NCBI GenBank assembly: GCA_035403465.1
Contig: DAONFG010000012.1
Span: forward strand, 5,072-69,071
DNA from: JAAYBQ01 sp035403465
Lineage (GTDB): Bacteria > Spirochaetota > UBA4802 > UBA5550
DNA length: 64,000 nt
Reading direction: 5' to 3'
Part shown: in pieces, positions 27,417 through 36,283 of the stretch
Numbering within the stretch: the first letter of the stretch is position 1
How the letters are laid out: each line of letters begins with the position of its first letter
Program-made: the position numbers and the translations under genes
Notes under the pieces: model-generated
Told to the model about the DNA's origin: nothing
Seen by the model: only the letters and a program-made list of their open reading frames with translations
The model's database searches: none

Positions 27417-28412
27417 ATGCAGCAGAAAGAGGCGATGTTCTACGCAAGGGATAATGGAACAGTCATCTGCAGGCTCTGCCCCCATAACTGTAAAATACAT
27501 GAAGGTAAAACCGGGATCTGCCAGGTAAGGCGGAATATCAGGGGCACACTCTACAGCGAAAATTACGGGCAGGTCACATCAATGGCCATGGACCCCATAG
27601 AAAAAAAACCGCTCTACCACTTCTATCCCGGGACTGAAATATTCTCCATCGGGACAAGGGGGTGCAACCTTAAATGCCCCTACTGCCAGAACTGGACAAT
27701 ATCACAGGATCCTGATGCCATGGCCCGTTACCGTACACCGGAAGAGATAGTGAAAATGGCCACGTCAGCAGGATCAATAGGCGTGGCATACACTTATTCG
27801 GAACCAACTGTATGGTATGAATTTGTTGCTGATACTGCGCCTCTGGTACGTGAGCATGGACTTAAAAATGTCCTTGTTACAAACGGCTGTATAAACAGGG
27901 AGCCTCTTGAAGGGATAGCGGGACTCATAGACGCCATGAATATAGATCTTAAATGCTATGATGCTGATAAGTACAGGAAGGTGCACAAAGGGGACCTTGA
28001 AACTATCAAGGAGACGATTAAGATTTCACACGACATGGGATGCCACGTTGAGGTTACGACACTTGTTGTACCGGGTATAAACGACAGTCTTGATGAGATG
28101 ATAAGCCTGGCCGAATTTATAGCATCTGTGGACAAGCGCATACCGTGGCACCTGTCAAGGTATCACCCTGCATACAAGTATGACAGGGAGCCCACTAGCA
28201 TTGAGTTTTTAGACGAGATATGGGAGGCGGGCGCGGACATACTTGACCATGTTTATACCGGGAATATAACGCCATCTCAATCAAGAAGTGACACTGTATG
28301 CCCCTCCTGCAATACTGTTGTTATAAGCAGGAGCGGGTATAACACCGTGATCAAGGAACTGAAGGGGGGGAGGTGCAAACAGTGCGGCCATGACCTGGGG
28401 ATAATTCAGTAA
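27417..28412 (+). CDS. amrS: AmmeMemoRadiSam-system radical SAM enzyme
   Basis: The 331-residue protein has GGAGGATGGT before its ATG. The N-terminal zinc-like part has CRLCPHNCKI and GICQVR. The radical SAM cluster is RGCNLKCPYCQNWTIS at about residues 81-96. The family then shows MDPIEKKPLYHFYPGT, AYTYSEPTVWYEF and HLSRYHPAY. The C-terminal Cys pair CPSC and CKQCG may bind a second metal. The enzyme is named for co-occurrence with MEMO1 and AMMECR1 proteins. Those are not seen in the window, so the role is unknown. Confidence 0.92.
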   Translation: MQQKEAMFYARDNGTVICRLCPHNCKIHEGKTGICQVRRNIRGTLYSENYGQVTSMAMDPIEKKPLYHFYPGTEIFSIGTRGCNLKCPYCQNWTISQDPDAMARYRTPEEIVKMATSAGSIGVAYTYSEPTVWYEFVADTAPLVREHGLKNVLVTNGCINREPLEGIAGLIDAMNIDLKCYDADKYRKVHKGDLETIKETIKISHDMGCHVEVTTLVVPGINDSLDEMISLAEFIASVDKRIPWHLSRYHPAYKYDREPTSIEFLDEIWEAGADILDHVYTGNITPSQSRSDTVCPSCNTVVISRSGYNTVIKELKGGRCKQCGHDLGIIQ

Positions 28413-28570
28413 AAATCTGGTTGACTCTGAACGGTTTATATACGAATTAACTAATGAAATCAGGATATTAAACCGGGCTCTCGCAAAGGTACGAAGATAC
28501 AAAAAACGCAAAGAAGAAATAGCTTTTAGGTATTATCGTATTGTAGCTATTAATAAAATTATCAGGACAC

Positions 28571-28679
28571 AGTCATTGCGAGCGAAGAGAAGCAATCTGT
28601 TCAGGCAGGAATGGGTATGATATAATAAAATAGTTTTTCCGAAAACAGACTGCCACGGCATTTCATGCCTCGCAGTGAC
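28571..28679. repeat. Dispersed intergenic repeat family, copy 3
   Basis: It reads GTCATTGCGAGCGAAGAGAA to GCCTCGCAGTGACG and matches copy 1 at 1417-1525 for most of its length, including ACAGACTGCCACGGCATTT. It lies in the 408-bp gap before the epimerase gene. Close by, the TTGCGCCAAGACGCAAAG motif at 28763-28780 belongs to another family. Confidence 0.85.
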
Positions 28680-28820
28680 GTGATATATATAAATTCAATC
28701 TTAAAATGCTATAGATTCATTTATTAACAAAGAAATTGACGAAACACTTGAAATAAAAACCCTTGCGCCAAGACGCAAAGAAATGAAGAGAGTTTAAAAC
28801 AGATACAGGAATAAACATTA

Positions 28821-29876
28821 ATGAAAATACTTGTTACAGGTACAGCGGGATTCATAGGGTCCTATACCGTTAAGGCGCTGCTCGAAAAGGGGCACCAGGT
28901 CGTGGGGCTCGATTCGATAAACGACTACTATGATCCTGAACTTAAATACGCGCGGCTTGCACAGGCCGGGATTGACCGTGAAGATGTTGAATACGGAAGC
29001 ATTACGCGCAGCGATTTGTATCCGGGCTACTCGTTCATACAGCTTAAACTTGAAGACCGCGAGGGAATGGACTCGCTATTCATGAAACAGGGTTTCGACA
29101 GGGTATGCCACCTGGCAGCACAGGCTGGAGTGCGTTACTCACTGGAGAATCCCCGGGCATATACAGAATCGAACATAACAGGATTCATGAACATACTTGA
29201 ACCATGCAGGGAACACGGTATTGAACACCTTGTGTTCGCCAGCAGTTCATCTGTCTACGGGCTTAACGAGAAGATGCCCTTCTCGACCTCTGACAACGTG
29301 GATCACCCTGTGAGCCTGTACGCCGCGACCAAGAAGAGCAACGAACTCATGGCGCACGCGTACAGTCACCTGTACAGGATGCCTGTTACCGGTCTCAGGT
29401 TCTTTACCGTTTACGGTCCGTGGGGCAGGCCCGATATGGCCTACTTCAAATTTACAAGGTCAATAGCAGAGGGGAAGGCGATCGACGTTTACAACAACGG
29501 AGACATGATGCGTGACTTCACATATATCGATGATATAGTGGAAGGAGTCGTGAGGGTGATTGACCGTGTCCCGTCGGGGAACAGTTCATGGAACGGAATG
29601 TCGCCTGATCCCGGAAGCTCAAAAGCCCCGTACAAAATATACAACATAGGGAACAACAGGCCGGTAAAGCTGCTCGATTTTATAAAGGTATTGGAACATG
29701 AACTGGGCATCGAGGCGAAGAAGAATTTTCTGCCCATGCAGCCGGGTGATGTTTACGCGACATACGCTGATGTTGACGACCTGGCTGCGGATACGGGATA
29801 CAGGCCGTCAACTCCTGTAAATGAAGGATTGAAACGCTTTGTTTCATGGTACAGGGAGTACTACGGGGTGAAGTAA
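28821..29876 (+). CDS. UDP-glucuronate 4-epimerase-like NAD-dependent epimerase/dehydratase
   Basis: The 351-residue short-chain reductase opens with the NAD motif TGTAGFIGSYTVKAL and has LAAQAGVRYSLENPRAY, ASSSSVYGLNEKMPF with the Ser/Tyr pair in SLYAATKKSNELMA, and FFTVYGPWGRPDMA. This block pattern is that of UDP-glucuronate 4-epimerase, which gives UDP-galacturonate. It begins the polysaccharide gene stretch, although metK comes next. The nearest similar gene is gmd 2 kb on. Confidence 0.9.
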   Translation: MKILVTGTAGFIGSYTVKALLEKGHQVVGLDSINDYYDPELKYARLAQAGIDREDVEYGSITRSDLYPGYSFIQLKLEDREGMDSLFMKQGFDRVCHLAAQAGVRYSLENPRAYTESNITGFMNILEPCREHGIEHLVFASSSSVYGLNEKMPFSTSDNVDHPVSLYAATKKSNELMAHAYSHLYRMPVTGLRFFTVYGPWGRPDMAYFKFTRSIAEGKAIDVYNNGDMMRDFTYIDDIVEGVVRVIDRVPSGNSSWNGMSPDPGSSKAPYKIYNIGNNRPVKLLDFIKVLEHELGIEAKKNFLPMQPGDVYATYADVDDLAADTGYRPSTPVNEGLKRFVSWYREYYGVK

Positions 29877-30036
29877 GGGGAAATAGCAGATTAATAGATG
29901 TTTGTCGGCGGCATTTTTTATGAAAATGTTCATTTATGCGGCTTCAGGGGATGCGGATTACCTGTTAAAAACTTGACATTGATATAGAATTAAAAAAAAT
30001 TACATAAAGTATACAATTATATATTCGAGGAAATAA

Positions 30037-31218
30037 ATGAGCAAGTTAAACGTAAATCATGTTTTCACTTCCGAATCTGTTAGTGAGGGACATCCTGATA
30101 AGATCTGTGACCAGGTATCGGATGCGATACTCGATGCATGCATAAAACTTGACCCTAAGAGCCGTGTTGCCTGCGAGACGGCTGCCTCTACCAACTTTGT
30201 CCTTAACATTGGTGAAATTACATGTTCACAATGGAATAAGATAGATCCTGAAAAGATAGCGCGCGATGTAGTAAAAAAAATCGGGTATGATAAACCTGAA
30301 TACGAATTCTGCAGCAGCACCTTCGAGTACCTCTGCAGAATCCACGGCCAGTCTGCGGACATCGCCATGGGTGTTGATGAATCGGATGCGCATGAGCAGG
30401 GTGCTGGTGACCAGGGTATGATGTTCGGTTATGCTTCAAAAGCAACTCCTGAACTTATGCCAGCGCCTATTCTTTACAGTCACAAACTTCTTGACCGGCT
30501 CCAGGCTATCCGCAAAAGTAAAGAAATCCCGTATCTTCGCCCTGATGCCAAGTCCCAGGTATCGGTGCGATACATCAAGGGAATACCGGCTGAAATAACC
30601 GCAGTTGTAATTTCACACCAGACGGATGAAGTCCCCCTTGAAAAAATAAGAGCGGACATAATTGAAGTGGTTAAGGATACCCTTTCTTATACAGGACTAA
30701 TTAATGAGAAGACTCAATATTATATAAATCCCACGGGGCGTTTCGTAATAGGCGGCCCCCATGGAGATGCAGGGCTGACCGGGCGCAAGATAATTGTAGA
30801 CTCATACGGCGGAGTGGGATGCCATGGCGGCGGCGCTTTTTCAGGTAAAGACCCGTCCAAGGTCGACAGGTCAGCCGCTTATTATGGAAGATACGCAGCA
30901 AAGAATATTGTCGCAGCAGGACTGGCTGATAAATGCGAAATTCAGGTTGCATATGCCATAGGTATTGCCAAGCCCATGAGCATAAATGTAAGCACTTTCG
31001 GAACAGCAAAGGTGGATGAAGAAAAGATCCAGAGATTTCTTGAATCAGAAGAGATCTTCAACTTCCGTCCGGCGAAGCTCATAAAATCACTGGGACTCCT
31101 GAATCCGTCAGGATGGTGCTACCAGGATACTGCGGCCTATGGTCATTTCGGACGGGAAATATTTCCCTGGGAAAAGACAGACAAGGTTGATGACATTAAA
31201 AAGATTTTTAAGATATAA
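30037..31218 (+). CDS. metK: MetK, S-adenosylmethionine synthetase
   Basis: The 393 residues match the family. MetK makes SAM from methionine and ATP. Diagnostic blocks are SVSEGHPDKICDQ-type start (here SVSEGHPDKI), GAGDQGMMFGYA, RPDAKSQVSVRY, GGPHGDAGLTGRKIIVDSYGG and GGGAFSGKDPSKVDRSAAY. A weak TTGACA at 29973 with no good -10 is the only promoter hint. I see no SAM riboswitch in the 160-bp leader. It lies within the sugar-nucleotide region without an evident link. Confidence 0.98.
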   Translation: MSKLNVNHVFTSESVSEGHPDKICDQVSDAILDACIKLDPKSRVACETAASTNFVLNIGEITCSQWNKIDPEKIARDVVKKIGYDKPEYEFCSSTFEYLCRIHGQSADIAMGVDESDAHEQGAGDQGMMFGYASKATPELMPAPILYSHKLLDRLQAIRKSKEIPYLRPDAKSQVSVRYIKGIPAEITAVVISHQTDEVPLEKIRADIIEVVKDTLSYTGLINEKTQYYINPTGRFVIGGPHGDAGLTGRKIIVDSYGGVGCHGGGAFSGKDPSKVDRSAAYYGRYAAKNIVAAGLADKCEIQVAYAIGIAKPMSINVSTFGTAKVDEEKIQRFLESEEIFNFRPAKLIKSLGLLNPSGWCYQDTAAYGHFGREIFPWEKTDKVDDIKKIFKI

Positions 31219-31343
31219 GTATGTAAAAAATAATAATGTCATAACTTTTACAATCAGTTAATTGTGAATACTATGAGGCTGTACTGTAGATTATTCTATT
31301 TTGCAGTTTCGTAGCAGTTAACGATTTATTAAGTACACTTAAC

Positions 31344-31568
31344 GTCACTGCGAGGCATGCAGGCAAGCATTGTAGAAACATCGCTTCTACAGGATGTAGT
31401 GATGCCGCGTAGGACACGGATGTCCGCGAGCGGCCTGTTTCGTGCTTGCAGGCTGCCGTCGTGGCAGTCTGTTTATGAAACGGCCAATTTGTCAGATTAA
31501 AGACATTCCTGCCGGAACAGATTGCTTCACGGAGCCTGCCCCGGCGAAGGCCGGGTTTCGTAATGACA
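31344..31568. repeat. Dispersed intergenic repeat family, copy 4 (long form)
   Basis: The stretch starts GTCACTGCGAGGCATG and contains AACATCGCTTCTACAGGATG, ATGCCGCGTAGGACACGG and GCCTGTTTCGTGCTTGCAGG, all matching copy 2 at 8380-8605. It ends with ACAGATTGCTTCACGGAGCC and TTCGTAATGACAGG, so it differs at that end. It fills most of the 536-bp gap before gmd. No gene is supported there. Confidence 0.85.
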
Positions 31569-31754
31569 GGACTAAATTAATCTTGAAATGCTATTGTTTA
31601 TCTTTTTTAAAGTATGCATTATAAGACCTGTTCTGATTTAAAGATGACCAATAAACAGCTTGACATGGAGCAAATCCCGCTAAAATCGTTCTTATCCGCA
31701 TTAATTACAGCGTAGATAATAAAACAGCACTATCATATAATCCAGGACATTTTA

Positions 31755-32765
31755 ATGACAAAAAGGGCAATAATTACAGGTATCCGGGGGCAGGACGGCG
31801 CGTACCTTGCAAAGAACCTGCTTGAAAAAGGATACGAGGTTTACGGCGCAGACAGGAGAAGCGGTGATACGACATTCTGGCGTCTGAATGAATTCGGTAT
31901 ATTCAATGATATAAAACTTTTATATATGGACCTCCTTGAACTTACCAACATTTTGCGGACAATAGAAAAGATTAAACCTGACGAGGTATATAACCTTGCA
32001 GCGCAGAGTTTTGTGGGAACCTCATTTGAGCAGCCCATCATAACTTCTGATATAAATGCCATGGGAGTGATCAGGCTTCTTGAGGTTTTACGGCTGGTTA
32101 ATCCCGGCATTAAATTCTACCAGGCCTCTACAAGTGAGATGTTTGGAAAAGTCAGGGGTGTTCCGCAGAACGAGGATACACCTTTCCATCCCCGCAGCCC
32201 GTACGGTGTGGCAAAACTTTATGCACACTGGGCAACTGTGAACTACAGGGAATCGTATAATATGTTCGCGTGCAGCGGTATCCTGTTCAACCATGAAAGT
32301 CCCCTGCGCGGCCTCGAGTTTGTGACAAAGAAAATAACACGTGCTGTTGCAGCGATAAAAAAGGGCAGACAGGATAAGGTTGTTCTGGGAAACCTTGATT
32401 CCAGGCGTGACTGGGGATTCGCGGGCGATTATGTTGATGGGATGAGGCTTATGCTTCAGCAGGAAGAGGCTGATGATTATGTTCTCTCGACAGGTGAGAC
32501 TCATTCAATACGGGAATTTGTCGAGGAAGCGTTCAGGCATATTGATATAGCTGTAAAGTGGCAGGGTGAGGGCAGCGCGGAAAAGGGTATTGATGGTAAA
32601 ACCGGTAAAGTTATGGTCGAGGTTTCACCGGAGTTTTACAGGCCTGCGGAGGTTGACCTGCTCATAGGTGATTCGTCAAAGGCAAAGAGTAAGCTGGGCT
32701 GGACACCAAAGGTCAGGTTTAATGAACTGGTGCAGATGATGGTTGAGTGGGATATAAGACATTGA
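31755..32765 (+). CDS. gmd: GDP-mannose 4,6-dehydratase
   Basis: This 336-residue short-chain reductase has ITGIRGQDGAYLAKNLLEKG for NAD(P), NLAAQSFVGTSFEQP, the catalytic TSEMFGK, and SPYGVAKLYAHWATVNYRE with the Tyr/Lys pair. GILFNHESPLRGLEFVTKKI is also typical of Gmd. The product GDP-4-keto-6-deoxymannose leads to GDP-fucose, GDP-rhamnose or perosamine. The next step (fcl, rmd or perA) is not adjacent, so the final sugar is open. A vapBC pair follows at once. Confidence 0.93.
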   Translation: MTKRAIITGIRGQDGAYLAKNLLEKGYEVYGADRRSGDTTFWRLNEFGIFNDIKLLYMDLLELTNILRTIEKIKPDEVYNLAAQSFVGTSFEQPIITSDINAMGVIRLLEVLRLVNPGIKFYQASTSEMFGKVRGVPQNEDTPFHPRSPYGVAKLYAHWATVNYRESYNMFACSGILFNHESPLRGLEFVTKKITRAVAAIKKGRQDKVVLGNLDSRRDWGFAGDYVDGMRLMLQQEEADDYVLSTGETHSIREFVEEAFRHIDIAVKWQGEGSAEKGIDGKTGKVMVEVSPEFYRPAEVDLLIGDSSKAKSKLGWTPKVRFNELVQMMVEWDIRH

Positions 32766-32831
32766 CAGTTTTTGAAAAGCAAATATCAGCAGCCTGGCTG
32801 TAGAAATTATGAACTGTAAAAGGAGAATGAA

Positions 32832-33068
32832 ATGCTGAGAGAAATTATAATACCCAGAGAGAGGGAATATATTCTTAAAATTCCGGGAGAGTATATAAAC
32901 AAAACAATCGAAATTTTAGTTCTTCCTATTGACAGTGAATCACTCAGCGAACCATTAAACAAAGACGTTGATATAATAAAAAAGACCTCGGGGATTTTGA
33001 AAAATAGAAGTATTGACCCGGTTGTCTGGCAACGGGACATGCGTTCTGAGTGGGAAGGAAGATCGTGA
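32832..33068 (+). CDS. VapB-like antitoxin of PIN-domain toxin
   Basis: The 78-residue protein begins MLREIIIPREREYILKIPGE after AAAGGAGAATGA. The start resembles a swapped-hairpin DNA-binding antitoxin, and the C-terminal half (NKDVDIIKKTSGILKNRSI through to SEWEGRS) resembles toxin-neutralising tails that end near an RD(M)R-S/E-WE motif. Its stop overlaps the GTG start of the PIN gene by four bases, the usual order antitoxin-toxin. The exact antitoxin family is not certain. Confidence 0.8.
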   Translation: MLREIIIPREREYILKIPGEYINKTIEILVLPIDSESLSEPLNKDVDIIKKTSGILKNRSIDPVVWQRDMRSEWEGRS

Positions 33069-33433
33069 AATTTCTTCTGGATTCGAATATACTTATATAT
33101 CATCTTAATGGTGAAAATATTGCGACTGAATTTATTGCTGAAAACAGTGAGAAATGCGCCATTTCCAGAATTACATATATTGAAGTACTATCATTTGAGT
33201 TAACGCCTGAGGAAGAAAACAGGATAAAGGAATTATTGGAGAGTTTTACTATTATTGATACGAACAGGGAAATAGCTTTTCAATGCATAAAGAATAGAAA
33301 AGAAAGAAAAATTAAAGTTCCGGATAATATCATTGTTTCGACTGCCCAGGTTTATGATCTGCAGATTGTTACAAGAAATACTTCTGATTTTATTTCACTT
33401 GATACAAGATTGCTTGATATTTTTGATATGTGA
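33065..33433 (+). CDS. vapC: VapC-like PIN-domain toxin (ribonuclease)
   Basis: I start at GTG 33065, which gives MKFLLDSNILIYHLNGE and overlaps the antitoxin stop; an upstream GTG at 33050 is possible. The 122 residues show the PIN acid quartet: Asp in LLDSN, Glu in YIEVLSF, Asp in PDNIIVST and Asp/Asn in TRNTSDF. PIN toxins cleave RNA, commonly initiator tRNA or rRNA loops. The pair sits between gmd and rfbA, in the sugar-nucleotide region. Confidence 0.88.
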   Translation: MKFLLDSNILIYHLNGENIATEFIAENSEKCAISRITYIEVLSFELTPEEENRIKELLESFTIIDTNREIAFQCIKNRKERKIKVPDNIIVSTAQVYDLQIVTRNTSDFISLDTRLLDIFDM

Positions 33434-33469
33434 ATCTGACTCAGATTATTTAACAAACACGAGGTTCTT

Positions 33470-34339
33470 ATGAAAGGCATAATCCTCGCCGGGGGTACCG
33501 GTACAAGACTTTATCCTGTAACACAGGTCGTATGCAAGCAGCTTCTGCCTGTTTATGACAAGCCAATGATATACTACCCTTTATCAACACTTATGCTTGC
33601 AGGTATAAAAGATATTCTAATCATATCTACGCCCGAAGATACCCCGGTTTTCAAAAGGGTTCTTGGCGACGGAAATCAGTTCGGTATATCCCTGAGTTAC
33701 GCAGTACAGGATAAACCACGGGGGCTTGCAGATGCGTTTATTGTCGGAGCGGATTTTATCGGCAAGGACAGAGTATGCCTTATACTTGGTGATAATATCT
33801 TTTACGGCAACGGATTAAGTGAGCTTCTCCGCAATGCGGTTAAATACGAGGATGGCGCAACTGTGTTCGGCTATTATGTAAATGATCCCGAAAGGTATGG
33901 TGTTGTTGAATTTGATGAAAAAGGGAAAGCCATATCAATAGAGGAGAAGCCGGATAAACCAAAATCCAACTATGCTGTTGTCGGCCTTTATTTTTACAAC
34001 AACGATGTTGTTGACATAGCAAAGAATTTAAAGCCTTCACCAAGGGGCGAGATCGAGATAACAGATGTTAATAAAGAGTATCTTGAACGAGGTAAACTTA
34101 ATGTTCAGAACATGGGGCGCGGTTACGCCTGGCTTGATACAGGAACACATGAATCGATGCATGAAGCATCAACATTTGTTAAAATAATAGAGGACAGGCA
34201 GGCCAATAAAATATCATGCATTGAAGAGATAGCCTATTTAATGGGATATATTGATGCTGGCCGGCTGCGGAAACTTGCAGAACCGCTGATGAAGTCCGGT
34301 TATGGCCAATACCTTATTGATATACTGGAAAAAAATTGA
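33470..34339 (+). CDS. rfbA: RfbA, glucose-1-phosphate thymidylyltransferase
   Basis: This 289-residue nucleotidyltransferase makes dTDP-glucose, the first step of dTDP-L-rhamnose. It begins with the pyrophosphorylase loop LAGGTGTRLYPVTQVVCKQL and has VYDKPMIYYPLSTLMLAGI, LGDNIFYG, EEKPDKPKSNYAVVGLYFY and AWLDTGTHESM. The gene is 36 bp after vapC. A MITE-like element fills the gap to rfbC. Confidence 0.97.
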   Translation: MKGIILAGGTGTRLYPVTQVVCKQLLPVYDKPMIYYPLSTLMLAGIKDILIISTPEDTPVFKRVLGDGNQFGISLSYAVQDKPRGLADAFIVGADFIGKDRVCLILGDNIFYGNGLSELLRNAVKYEDGATVFGYYVNDPERYGVVEFDEKGKAISIEEKPDKPKSNYAVVGLYFYNNDVVDIAKNLKPSPRGEIEITDVNKEYLERGKLNVQNMGRGYAWLDTGTHESMHEASTFVKIIEDRQANKISCIEEIAYLMGYIDAGRLRKLAEPLMKSGYGQYLIDILEKN

Positions 34340-34357
34340 GAAAAATATGATGTTCAA

Positions 34358-34645
34358 TCCGGAATTTTTGGAAAACCGGCAACATCGCTGATTTCCCCCT
34401 GTCCCCCAAAGGGGGCACGTAAATGGAAACAATTAATGATTCAAGGAACAGGAATATAAATAATATTTTATTTTGCTGAGTTATCAAGAAGCGTTTTAAT
34501 AGTATAGAACATGTTTGTAAAAGGATTAAAAATATTTATCATTTGAAAAATTCTGGATACGTGCCCCCTCCGGGGGACAGGGGGCTGGAGAATACCGGTC
34601 TAAAGTTGTCTCTAATTATACCAATGATTCCCCAATAATCCGGAA
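34358..34645. mobile_element. MITE-like element, copy 1, with 26-bp terminal hairpin inverted repeats
   Basis: The core at 34395-34584 (190 bp) has 26-bp inverted ends. The left begins CCCCCTGTCCCCCAAAGGGG and the right is its complement with two mismatches; each end is itself a hairpin. Homology with the copy at 53729-54020 (opposite orientation) continues outward on both sides to TCCGGA-type ends at about 34358 and 34645. No ORF is inside. It sits between rfbA and rfbC. The two copies are similar over the whole length by eye. Confidence 0.85.
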
Positions 34646-34695
34646 ATAGCTTAGAATTTTATGTCATTTTAATTTACGGATCAATGGAGTTATCT

Positions 34696-35241
34696 ATGCC
34701 TTTTGTTTTTAATAAATGCGAAATATCGGGACCTGTAATTGTCGAACCACGGGTTTTTGGAGATGACAGGGGATTTTTCCTTGAATCATATAAAAAAACT
34801 GATTTTATCAATAATGGAATTGATGTGGAATTCAGGCAGGACAACCACTCGCTCTCGTCAAGGGGAGTTCTTCGCGGTCTGCATTACCAGAAACCGCCAT
34901 TTGCCCAGGCAAAACTTGTAAGAGTAGTTAAGGGGAGCGTCTGGGATGTTGCGGTTGATATAAGGAAAAATTCCTCCACATATAAAAAATGGATAGCCGT
35001 TGAGCTTTCCGCTGAAAACAAAAAGATGGTTTTTATACCTGAAGGTTTTGCCCATGGTTTTATCGCATTAACAGATGAAGTCCAGCTTATGTACAAATGC
35101 TCAAATGAATACTCGCCACAGCACGATGCGGGAATAATCTGGAATGACCCTGAGCTTGCGATTAAATGGCCTGTTGCAAATCCTTTACTCTCCGACAAAG
35201 ATCTTTTACTTCCATTACTGAAAGACGCAGAGGTTTTCTGA
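34696..35241 (+). CDS. rfbC: RfbC, dTDP-4-dehydrorhamnose 3,5-epimerase
   Basis: I start at ATG 34696 (181 residues), preceded by GGAG at 34686-34689; an ATG at 34684 adds four residues. The cupin shows PRVFGDDRGFFLESY, RGVLRGLHYQKPP with the catalytic His, AVDIRKNSSTYKKW, and MYKCSNEYSPQHDAGI with the Tyr and Asp of the active site. It epimerises dTDP-4-keto-6-deoxyglucose. Its stop overlaps the rfbD ATG by one base (TGATG). Confidence 0.97.
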   Translation: MPFVFNKCEISGPVIVEPRVFGDDRGFFLESYKKTDFINNGIDVEFRQDNHSLSSRGVLRGLHYQKPPFAQAKLVRVVKGSVWDVAVDIRKNSSTYKKWIAVELSAENKKMVFIPEGFAHGFIALTDEVQLMYKCSNEYSPQHDAGIIWNDPELAIKWPVANPLLSDKDLLLPLLKDAEVF

Positions 35242-36104
35242 TGGTTTGGATACCTGGAGGCAGCGGTATGCTGGGAAGGCATATTGCTGAAAAATGCACC
35301 GCTGCAGGAATCGGTTACATCTCCACTGACATTGACCTTGACATCACAGAAAGCGGTGCTGTATCAGAATTCGTCAGGAAGAACCGTTTCAGCTGGATTG
35401 TGAACTGTTCTGCCTATACAGCAGTTGACCTTGCAGAGGATGAAAAGGATAAAGCATTTGCCGTAAACGCTGAAGGAATACGGAATATTGCCGAAGCCTG
35501 CAAAGGCAGCGGCACAAAGATAATCCATTTTTCCACTGACTACATCTTCCCCGGGAACAAACCGGGCGGGTTTACCGAGAATGATGCCACAGGTCCGGAA
35601 GGAGTCTATGGCGCGAGCAAGCTTGAAGGTGAAAGATTCCTTTCGTCAATTTATAATAATTTCTTCATATTCAGAATATCATGGCTTTACGGCCCGTATG
35701 GTAAAAATTTTGTCCATACAATGCTGAGCCTCTTCGGGCAGAGGGATGAACTTAATGTTGTGGATTACCAGTCCGGCAGCCCCACGTATACAGGTGAGCT
35801 TGCTGATTTTATTGTCAGGCTTATACAGTCAGATTCAGAACAATACGGCATATACCATTTTTCAGGTGAAGGGATGACAAACTGGCATGAGTTCGCTTCA
35901 GAGATATACAGGCTTGCAGTTAAATACGGTTTGACTCAAAGAGCAGTGAAGATAAATCCGGTTGATTCATCAAAGTATCCGCAAAAGGCAAAGCGGCCTG
36001 CATATTCATATATGATAAAGGACAAGCTGGATAAAGTTTTCGGTTACAGGCCCAGGAATTGGAAGGAGACTCTTGAGGGATATATAAAGTTAATCAGTAA
36101 ATAG
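35241..36104 (+). CDS. rfbD: RfbD, dTDP-4-dehydrorhamnose reductase
   Basis: I use the ATG at 35241 (287 residues), which overlaps the rfbC stop and begins MVWIPGGSGMLGRHIAEKC, the Rossmann loop. Other blocks are NCSAYTAVDLAEDEKDKAF, HFSTDYIFPGNKPGGFTE and GVYGASKLEGERF with Tyr/Lys. It reduces the keto sugar to dTDP-L-rhamnose using NADPH. The repeat at 36145-36263 separates it from rfbB. Confidence 0.95.
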   Translation: MVWIPGGSGMLGRHIAEKCTAAGIGYISTDIDLDITESGAVSEFVRKNRFSWIVNCSAYTAVDLAEDEKDKAFAVNAEGIRNIAEACKGSGTKIIHFSTDYIFPGNKPGGFTENDATGPEGVYGASKLEGERFLSSIYNNFFIFRISWLYGPYGKNFVHTMLSLFGQRDELNVVDYQSGSPTYTGELADFIVRLIQSDSEQYGIYHFSGEGMTNWHEFASEIYRLAVKYGLTQRAVKINPVDSSKYPQKAKRPAYSYMIKDKLDKVFGYRPRNWKETLEGYIKLISK

Positions 36105-36144
36105 AGATTTTTTTTGTAGTGCATTATTATGAAATAAAAATAAT

Positions 36145-36263
36145 GTCATTGCGAATGACCGCCAGGGAGTGAAGCAATCTGTTTCGGATATCAGTATTGG
36201 TTGAGAAAATATGCACATATTACCTCAACAGATTGCCACGTCGCTATCGCTCCTCGCAATGAC
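36145..36263. repeat. Dispersed intergenic repeat family, copy 5
   Basis: GTCATTGCGAATGACCGCCA and GTGAAGCAATCTGTTT are paired with AACAGATTGCCACGTCGC and CTCCTCGCAATGAC, so the element is a long imperfect inverted repeat with a central AT-rich loop. It fills most of the gap between rfbD and rfbB. Confidence 0.88.
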
Positions 36264-36283
36264 CGTAGAAGGAATATAAAACT

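Noticed and set aside
29877..30036. SAM riboswitch upstream of metK
   Set aside because: The 160-bp leader is AT-rich without recognisable SAM-I core or a terminator hairpin.
34395..34584. CRISPR-like array from the repeated C- and G-rich blocks
   Set aside because: Only two inverted ends exist per element and no regular spacers; it is a MITE-like structure.
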